From Vulcanimicrobiota bacterium (GTDB lineage Bacteria; Vulcanimicrobiota; Xenobia; Xenobiales; JADMJV01): a stretch of 17,686 bases of DNA. The position numbers and the translations under genes were made by a program. The stretch covers positions 1 to 17,686 of the forward strand of contig JAEXNA010000015.1 in the NCBI GenBank assembly GCA_023447635.1. The letters are read 5' to 3'. This document shows, piece by piece, positions 7,130 through 11,855 of this stretch; the stretch's first letter is position 1, and each line of letters starts with the position of its first letter. The notes beneath the pieces were generated by a model. It saw nothing but the letters and a program-made list of their open reading frames with translations, made no database searches and had not been told where the DNA came from.

Positions 7130-8155
7130 ATGATCGATCTTCGCTCCGACACCGTGACCCAACCTACCGAGGCGATGAGGATGGCCATGGCCGAAGCGCC
7201 GCTGGGAGACGACGTCTACGGAGAAGACCCGACCGTCAACGCTTTAGAGGCGCTGGGTGCCGAACTTCTGGGCAAAGACGCGTCGCTGTTCGTGCCCAGC
7301 GGGACGATGGGCAATCTGATCGCCCTGCTGGTTCACGCCCCGCGCGGCAGCGAAGTGATCCTGGGCGACGAGTGCCATATCTACCACTATGAACAGGGCG
7401 GAGCTTCTGCTGTTGGCGGCCTGGTGATGCATCCTGTACCGACGGGGCTAGATGGCGGCCTGGCGCTCGACGACCTCGAGCGGGCTATCCGCCCCCGAGG
7501 CGACGTCCACTCGGCCTGGCCGGGGGTGATCTGCCTCGAGAATACCCACAACCGGCGTGGCGGCGCAGTGCTCGACCTGCCCTACCTCGTTTCGGTTCGG
7601 GACCTGGCCGACAGCCATCAGATACCGCTGCACCTCGACGGAGCGCGTCTGGCCAACGCTGCCGTAACCACCGGTCGCTCGATGGCCCAACTGGCCGGGC
7701 CGTTCCATTCCGTCCAACTCGACCTCTCCAAGGCGCTGGGAGCGCCGGTCGGAGGCCTGGTCGCCGGCTCGCACAGCTTCGTGCTGCAGGCGCGACGGAT
7801 GCGGAAACTGCTGGGGGGAGGGATGCGGCAGGCAGGGGTGATCGCGGCGGCCGGCATCGTGGCGTTGAGCGAGATGGTCGACCGCCTGGCCGAGGACCAC
7901 CAGAGGGCGCGCAATCTGGCGGAGGGGCTGGAGCGGATCGACGGGGTCGAGGTCGACAGGACCAGAGTCCCATCGAATCTCGTCCTTTTTCGCCTGAAGC
8001 AGGGCTCGAACTCCGCCTTCCTGGCCCTTATGAAAGAGCGCGGCGTCCTGCTGGGCGAGATCGGCTCTGGCAACCTTCGCATGGTGACGCACTACGGCAT
8101 TTCCGACGACGCCATCGCGACCACCATAGAAACCGTTCGCGCCCTTCTTAGCTAG
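7130..8155 (+). CDS. ltaE: Low-specificity L-threonine aldolase (PLP-dependent)
   Basis: This 341-residue fold-type I PLP enzyme has the family start IDLRSDTVTQPT, the GDDVYGEDPTVNALE segment (26-40), SGTMGN (58-62) holding the cofactor phosphate, H83 in the position of the residue that stacks on the PLP ring, HLDGAR (168-173) with D170 contacting the pyridine nitrogen, and the Schiff-base lysine K201 in LDLSKALGAPVGG. It cleaves L-threonine and L-allo-threonine to glycine and acetaldehyde in the cytosol. Length and motifs are normal, with nothing missing. ATG 7130 is the only start consistent with the family N-terminus. Its last 8 bases overlap tail-to-tail with the small membrane protein gene on the other strand, and no terminator separates the two. 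Confidence 0.96.
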   Translation: MIDLRSDTVTQPTEAMRMAMAEAPLGDDVYGEDPTVNALEALGAELLGKDASLFVPSGTMGNLIALLVHAPRGSEVILGDECHIYHYEQGGASAVGGLVMHPVPTGLDGGLALDDLERAIRPRGDVHSAWPGVICLENTHNRRGGAVLDLPYLVSVRDLADSHQIPLHLDGARLANAAVTTGRSMAQLAGPFHSVQLDLSKALGAPVGGLVAGSHSFVLQARRMRKLLGGGMRQAGVIAAAGIVALSEMVDRLAEDHQRARNLAEGLERIDGVEVDRTRVPSNLVLFRLKQGSNSAFLALMKERGVLLGEIGSGNLRMVTHYGISDDAIATTIETVRALLS

Positions 8156-8459
8156 CCTTGCCCCTGCTGGAACCGTCGTAAGAATGGGAGAAGTTCGGAT
8201 TGGTGCCGGTCAGGGAGATGAACTGCATCTGCAGCCAGAGTAGCGGGTTGTTGCGAGCCTTGGAGCGCTCCCAGGGTGCGCCGGTCCAGAAATTGAAAAC
8301 GTAGATGCTACCGCCAGTCAAAGCGAAAGCAACGACAAGGAGCAGAAGCAGGATCAGGGAGCTGCCCTCGCCGCTCTCTTTGCGCGCCTCGCCGTAGCTA
8401 AGGATAGGGTAAGCCGAGAGCAGAAAAGGGACGAGGGCGGACAGAAAAAATTTTCCCAT
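8148..8459 (-). CDS. Small membrane protein, last gene of the leftward operon
   Basis: I chose ATG 8459 (103 residues, MGKFFLSALVPFLL) because it puts a signal peptide or signal anchor at the very start. A GTG at 8510 in the same frame overlaps the upstream stop (GTGA), a common coupling pattern, and would add 17 residues including a rare ATA codon; it remains possible. Hydrophobic segments lie at about 4-22 and 34-56 (SSLILLLLLVVAFALTGGSI), separated by a charged loop, with a polar tail of about 45 residues. No recognised family. It overlaps the threonine aldolase gene end by 8 bp. Its function is unknown; the context implies an envelope role with the preceding genes. Confidence 0.7.
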   Translation of the reverse strand: MGKFFLSALVPFLLSAYPILSYGEARKESGEGSSLILLLLLVVAFALTGGSIYVFNFWTGAPWERSKARNNPLLWLQMQFISLTGTNPNFSHSYDGSSRGKAS

Positions 8460-8506
8460 CGTCGTGATGCAGCCACACCCCGAGGCGGATTGGCGAATGG
8501 CTATCT

Positions 8507-9442
8507 TCACCGTTTCTTGAGAGAGGTCCAGACTTTTACCGCAGCCCGGCTGGCGTAAGAGAACGCCCGGCTCTTGCCTTCTCCTTCCAGGACGTGGGTG
8601 CCAGCGCTCGTCAAGCTCAGCTCTGGCGAGTAGACGATCACCTCGACGGCCAGCCCCTCGGAAGCTAGCCCCGGGAGGTCTTCGGGCTGGGTCAATGCGC
8701 CGCCGCAGAAGTAGCGAACCGTTGACGGTCCCTGCCGGGCCGCCACTTCGACCAGGACCGGGCGGCGAAACGTCGGTTCCTCGATCAGGTAGCTTGTTCG
8801 CGCCTTGCCCAAAATCTCGGTCCGCGGCTCTCCGGCGACGTCGATCACCCGTGCCCGCAGGCTTTCCGTCATCGCGGCAACCGGCGCTGCACCGAATCTG
8901 CCAAGCGCGAGCGCCTCGTCACGCGGGTTCCGTGGCAGCCCGGAACAAGAGAAGAGAAGCCAGGGCGCGTTGCGACGAAGCTCCTCGATCTCGCTGGAAA
9001 AGTTGGGCCCTGCAAGTGTCAGGCGAAGCGAAACGGGCCCGGCAGGGACCGCACCCGGTTCGGAACACCCTAGGAACCACCCGCCGTCCTCCGACTGCCC
9101 CCGCAGCTCCCAGGATTCGTAAGGCGATCCCTGTAGGAAAAGAAGCAGAGGCTGAAGCTCAGCGTCGCTCGATCCCAGCGGACCAGAGCGGTTCGTCCAG
9201 GGACCGGCCGCCTCGAGAATGAGCCGCTCTTCCTCCTCGGAGACCTTCAGCGACGAGGCGCCAAGGCGGTGGAGAAGGCGCAGAAAGTGAGGGATGATAA
9301 GGTGGGGGTACTGCTCGAAGAGAGAGCCCAGGGAGGCGCGCAGCCGCTCAGGGGCCAGCGTGAACTCTCCCGGCTCTATTTTGCCTGCAGATTCCGCGTA
9401 GAGCCGTTCCAGGTAGCTCGCCGCACCGTCATCCTCTTTCAT
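8507..9442 (-). CDS. Uncharacterised 311-residue protein
   Basis: No family recognised with confidence. The protein is acidic at the start, lacks a signal peptide and membrane segments, and is probably cytosolic. Residues about 27-85 (FTLAPERLRASLG, FLRLLHRLGASSLKV, then a strand and AAGPW) follow the pattern of helix, helix, GA-strand, strand-G seen at the start of degenerate GHKL/HATPase-like proteins, but no nucleotide-binding N or G box is seen, so this is only a hint. The rest looks mixed alpha/beta with an unusual LFSCSGLPRNPRDEAL stretch (about 164-179). GGGGGA on the - strand just upstream of ATG 9442 serves as ribosome site. It begins 22 bp after the repeat protein gene and leads directly into the small membrane protein gene. 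Confidence 0.8.
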   Translation of the reverse strand: MKEDDGAASYLERLYAESAGKIEPGEFTLAPERLRASLGSLFEQYPHLIIPHFLRLLHRLGASSLKVSEEEERLILEAAGPWTNRSGPLGSSDAELQPLLLFLQGSPYESWELRGQSEDGGWFLGCSEPGAVPAGPVSLRLTLAGPNFSSEIEELRRNAPWLLFSCSGLPRNPRDEALALGRFGAAPVAAMTESLRARVIDVAGEPRTEILGKARTSYLIEEPTFRRPVLVEVAARQGPSTVRYFCGGALTQPEDLPGLASEGLAVEVIVYSPELSLTSAGTHVLEGEGKSRAFSYASRAAVKVWTSLKKR

Positions 9443-9464
9443 ACCGGGTCCCCCAAGCTAAGTC

Positions 9465-9932
9465 TCAGTACCCGTTGCGGACCGCCATGCGCAGGACCCG
9501 AGTCGCCACTCGGGGCACGTCCAGCAGTTCTGCCTCGCTGTAGCCGGGACCGCGCAGCGTCATGATCTGGCCGTCCGGCCAGTACCAGGTCGCGTTGGGC
9601 GAGCCGACCAGATTGGTCATCACCCGCCCGTTGGGCCAATACCAGGTAGCGTTGGCCGACCCCGCCATGTTCGAGAGCACGCGTCCGTTCGGCCAGTACC
9701 AGGTCGCCGTGCGCGAGCGGTAGAGGTTGGTCGCCAACTGGTTATTCCGGTAGCGGACCGTGGCGTTGTCGCGAGGGCGTGAGAAGTCCAGCATGTCGCC
9801 TAACGCCTCCATGAGGTCGAGCGATTGACGTAGCCCCTCCTCCTCGGCTAGTACCTGCGGGGGAAGCAGAGCAGCGAGGGGAAGAAGGGCGGCCTGGGCA
9901 GCAGCCATTTGCAAGAAACGACGACGGTTCAT
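9465..9932 (-). CDS. Tat-exported repeat protein with TWYWPNG repeats
   Basis: I chose ATG 9932 (155 residues): it gives a textbook twin-arginine signal, MNRRRFLQMAAAQ followed by a hydrophobic stretch and a probable cut after VLA (residue 29), with AAGGA about 10 bases upstream. The longer frame to 10061 overlaps the TIGR02588 gene and buries the signal. After a helical stretch (33-50) come four units of exactly 19 residues starting near residues 58, 77, 96 and 115. Units 2-4 share ATWYWPNGRV..N..GS, while unit 1 is diverged (ATVRYRNNQLATN). The tail (131-155) contains a short helical region. Inferred: a folded periplasmic or surface protein, exported by Tat, whose aromatic repeats may bind a ligand or form a beta-solenoid. 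No named family recognised. It is the third gene of the leftward operon. Confidence 0.85.
   Translation of the reverse strand: MNRRRFLQMAAAQAALLPLAALLPPQVLAEEEGLRQSLDLMEALGDMLDFSRPRDNATVRYRNNQLATNLYRSRTATWYWPNGRVLSNMAGSANATWYWPNGRVMTNLVGSPNATWYWPDGQIMTLRGPGYSEAELLDVPRVATRVLRMAVRNGY
9543..9767 (-). repeat. Four 57-bp in-frame repeats encoding 19-residue units
   Basis: Within the Tat-exported protein gene the segment GGCCARTACCAGGTNGC (as read on + strand) recurs at a 57-bp spacing. The codons specify A-T-W-Y-W-P-N/D-G-R/Q in units 2-4, and a diverged copy forms unit 1. Third-position differences between units show that the protein sequence, not just the DNA, has been kept. Confidence 0.85.
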
Positions 9933-9994
9933 CCCCCACGGTTCCTTCACCGCAAAGACGCTCCTCCCGACGAAGAATCGCAGCCCCGCGCGCC

Positions 9995-10372
9995 CTAGTC
10001 GCCTCGGAAGCCAACCACGCGCGCGCTCAGCCTGGAAGGCTCGCTGGAGAACCCCGCCCACCCATCGCGCACCTCGCCAGAAGCCAGAAAATCGTAGCTC
10101 AGACTGGCCTTCTCCTCTTCGGCCCCTCCACTCGAGACCTCGATCTCCAGCGCCTGAGCCGTCTGGTCGCCGCTATTGGTGACCGTGACGGGGACCAGAT
10201 AGCCCGAAGGAGATGGAGCCGCCTGACCCAGCCGGATCTCGATGGCCGGCGGGCGCCCCTGGTCGGTCCGAGCGTCGTGGAAAAGGAAGCCCACTACGCC
10301 CAGAATCATCACGCAGGAGAGCCCGAAAACCAGCCACTCCAACCAGCTTTTCTCTTCGCTGACCACGCTCAT
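9995..10372 (-). CDS. TIGR02588 family single-pass membrane protein
   Basis: This 125-residue protein has a cytosolic N-terminus with acidic and tryptophan residues, one membrane helix (about 12-32, WLVFGLSCVMILGVVGFLF) and an outer domain of about 90 residues with an Ig-like pattern (AIEIRLGQ, GYLVPVTVTNSGDQTAQALEIEV, VRDGWAGFSSEPSRLSARVVGF). This is the recognised TIGR02588 pattern; the family has no known function and is described as always paired with TIGR02587. Here the pair is intact: its ATG overlaps the stop of the TIGR02587 gene (ATGA). A 62-bp gap follows before the Tat-exported repeat protein. The identification is from recalled family features and from the partner gene. Confidence 0.88.
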   Translation of the reverse strand: MSVVSEEKSWLEWLVFGLSCVMILGVVGFLFHDARTDQGRPPAIEIRLGQAAPSPSGYLVPVTVTNSGDQTAQALEIEVSSGGAEEEKASLSYDFLASGEVRDGWAGFSSEPSRLSARVVGFRGD

Positions 10373-11196
10373 CGGATCAAGATCTTTCCAGCCGCAGCGC
10401 CCATCGAAGCCGCCACGCTTAGCACGACCGTCATGGCCAGCACCGCAGGCGGCGCCATCCCGTCGAAACGGCCGAACAGAAATAGGATGGCGGCCGAGCA
10501 GACAAAAGCGACCGCGTAAGAGATGACCGAGCCGAACACCAACCGCACCGGGACGGAATGGCGCGGCTCCTGGTCGGTGTCGAGCAAGTCGGAAAACACC
10601 ATCACCAGCACTCCTAAAAGCAGCGAAACTATCACCATCCCCAGCAACCGCCAGGAACTGTTTTCCAGCGCGAGCACCACGATTTCGTCCGTGGGCGCGA
10701 TGTTGGTCGCCAGCACGACCGCTCCACAGGCCGAAAGACTCAGCACTCCAAGGAAGTCCTTCGGCCGGGCGCCGCTGCTCTCATCCTCTTCCGGGTCGCT
10801 ATCCAACTGCCCCAATTGAGAAGTGCCGATGGAGATCCCGATAGCCACCAGGGTGGCCTCTACCACCACCTTCCCCACCACCTCGCGCCAGGAGTCGCCC
10901 GGCTCGATCCGCCCCAGCAAGAAGAGAAAGCCCGCCGACACCAGCAGCCCCAGCCCCAACTCCTCGACCGAGTCGATCGCCACTCCGGCCCAGGTCTCGT
11001 CTCTGCGGACCCCGGCGTAGGTGTTGTAGGCCAGCAGCAAGAGAAAGGTGAAGCCCAGCAAGATCAGGATGCGCTCGCTGCGCAGTTGGAATCCGGCCCA
11101 CCACACCTCCATGGTGTAGAGCAGCGGGATGGAGAAAATCAGCCCTCCCACGATCCCTCGGGCGTACTCGCGTAACGACTCTCTGACAGGTCTCAC
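10369..11196 (-). CDS. TIGR02587 family (DUF2391) multi-pass membrane protein
   Basis: I chose GTG 11196 (275 residues, RPVRESLREYARG) because the family begins about a dozen residues before the first helix; an ATG at 11253 would add 19 residues and sits inside the operator palindrome. The first helix bears the family-type motif FSIPLLYTMEVWW (21-33). Hydrophobicity suggests seven or eight membrane helices: IVGGLIFSIPLLY, ILILLGFTFLLLLA, LGLLVSAGFLFLL, VEATLVAIGISIG, LSLSACGAVVLATNIAP, GMVIVSLLLGVLVMVF, VISYAVAFVCSAAILFLFG and VLAMTVVLSVAASMGAA, with a charged loop (about EEDESSGARPKD) between the fourth and fifth. Function of the family is unknown. It is the first gene of the leftward operon, overlaps the TIGR02588 gene by 4 nt, and faces the MerR gene across the operator region. 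Confidence 0.88.
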   Translation of the reverse strand: MRPVRESLREYARGIVGGLIFSIPLLYTMEVWWAGFQLRSERILILLGFTFLLLLAYNTYAGVRRDETWAGVAIDSVEELGLGLLVSAGFLFLLGRIEPGDSWREVVGKVVVEATLVAIGISIGTSQLGQLDSDPEEDESSGARPKDFLGVLSLSACGAVVLATNIAPTDEIVVLALENSSWRLLGMVIVSLLLGVLVMVFSDLLDTDQEPRHSVPVRLVFGSVISYAVAFVCSAAILFLFGRFDGMAPPAVLAMTVVLSVAASMGAAAGKILIR

Positions 11197-11238
11197 TGCG
11201 ACCAGAGTTTCCCCTTTCCGGCCTTTTTCCTGGACACC

Positions 11239-11267
11239 TTGACACTGTAACATGACAGTGTTAGAAA
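11239..11267 (+). promoter_or_regulatory. MerR gene promoter with a perfect inverted-repeat operator
   Basis: A consensus -35 (TTGACA, 11239-11244) and a -10-like TAGAAA (11262-11267) are 17 bp apart. The spacer is filled by ACACTGT (11242-11248) and its exact reverse complement ACAGTGT (11255-11261) around a 6-bp centre. MerR-family proteins bind dyads placed between -35 and -10. The 17-bp spacing, if this -10 is right, is the optimal sigma70 length and would fit repression better than the classic MerR twist activation of 19-20 bp spacers; shifted -10 choices would lengthen it by 1-2 bp. The predicted RNA start is near 11274, the A of the MerR ATG. Confidence 0.7.
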
Positions 11268-11273
11268 TGCGTT

Positions 11274-11855
11274 ATGAACCGCACCTGGAGTCTTCAAGAG
11301 CTCGCCGAGGAAAGCCAGCGCTATCTTAGCGATGACGGCGATTCTCGGCGCGTTCAGTGGAAGCCGAACGGGCGGCAGATCCGCTACTACTCGACCCTGG
11401 GGCTGCTGGACAAGCCGGACACCGAGAACGGCCGCACCGTATGGTACGGCCCTCGCCACCTGCTGCAGCTGCTGACCATCAAGCATCTGCAAGGCGAGGG
11501 GATGACCCTCTCCCAGATCCAGCGCGCCACGGCGGGAAAAACTCCCGAGCAGCTGCGACGACTGCTGAATCTGCCCGACGACTTCCTGGGCGAGCTTCAT
11601 AACAGTGTTACGAAGCCTCCGTCCCCCCGCCGCGAAGCCGCCTTCTGGGCAGCCCGGCCGACCGCCTCACCCCCTCACCCCTCGGGGCCTCGCTTCCGCC
11701 ATTCATGGCAGGCCGAGCTCTCCCCGGGAGTCACCCTGACCTTGGACGACCATCAGGCTTCGGCCTTGACCGACGAAGAGCGAGACGAACTGGCTCGAGA
11801 ATTCGCCCAGACCTGGCGAAAACTGCACGAAAAGAGGATGAAGGACCAACCATGA
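11274..11855 (+). CDS. MerR-family transcriptional regulator with an enlarged DNA-binding domain
   Basis: This 193-residue protein has a winged-helix MerR domain: WSLQELAEE (5-13), QIRYYSTLGLLDKP (35-48), NGRTVWYGPRHLLQLLTIKHLQGEGMTLSQIQ (wing and helices, 52-83). Between helix 1 and the QIRYY helix sit about 18 extra residues (14-31) not found in ordinary MerR proteins, where GVS..TIRYY follows directly. A helical part (90-108) leads into a Pro/Ser-rich linker (113-139) and a C-terminal part with WQAELSPGVTLTL (145-157) and a helix (166-190), perhaps a ligand or partner module. No metal-binding cysteines, so not a metal sensor of the MerR/CueR type. ATG 11274 has no ribosome site and coincides with the predicted RNA start, suggesting a leaderless message. 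It overlaps the VIT-VWA start by 4 nt (ATGA), so the two are co-expressed. It probably controls itself and perhaps the divergent membrane operon. Confidence 0.9.
   Translation: MNRTWSLQELAEESQRYLSDDGDSRRVQWKPNGRQIRYYSTLGLLDKPDTENGRTVWYGPRHLLQLLTIKHLQGEGMTLSQIQRATAGKTPEQLRRLLNLPDDFLGELHNSVTKPPSPRREAAFWAARPTASPPHPSGPRFRHSWQAELSPGVTLTLDDHQASALTDEERDELAREFAQTWRKLHEKRMKDQP
11594..11616 (+). promoter_or_regulatory. Second palindrome related to the MerR operator, inside the MerR gene
   Basis: The 23-bp sequence pairs GCTTC...GAAGC on the outside and TAACA...TGTTA on the inside around a central G, with one mismatched pair. It contains ACAGTGTTA (11602-11610), the same nine bases as in the promoter operator at 11255-11263. 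It falls in the codons for HNSVTK, at the start of the protein's flexible linker. It may be an auxiliary binding site. Confidence 0.45.

Noticed and set aside
7105..7392. 95-codon + strand frame behind AAGGAGG
   Set aside because: Out of frame with ltaE, Arg/Pro-rich shadow translation; the aldolase frame is certain. At most a decoy start.
9933..10061. Upstream extension of the Tat-exported repeat protein gene to 10061
   Set aside because: It would overlap the TIGR02588 gene and place 43 residues ahead of a clear twin-arginine signal.
11705..11851. Upstream extension of the VIT-VWA gene into the MerR gene
   Set aside because: The ATGA overlap with AAGGA six bases before ATG 11852 is a better start and the extra residues are basic and low in complexity.
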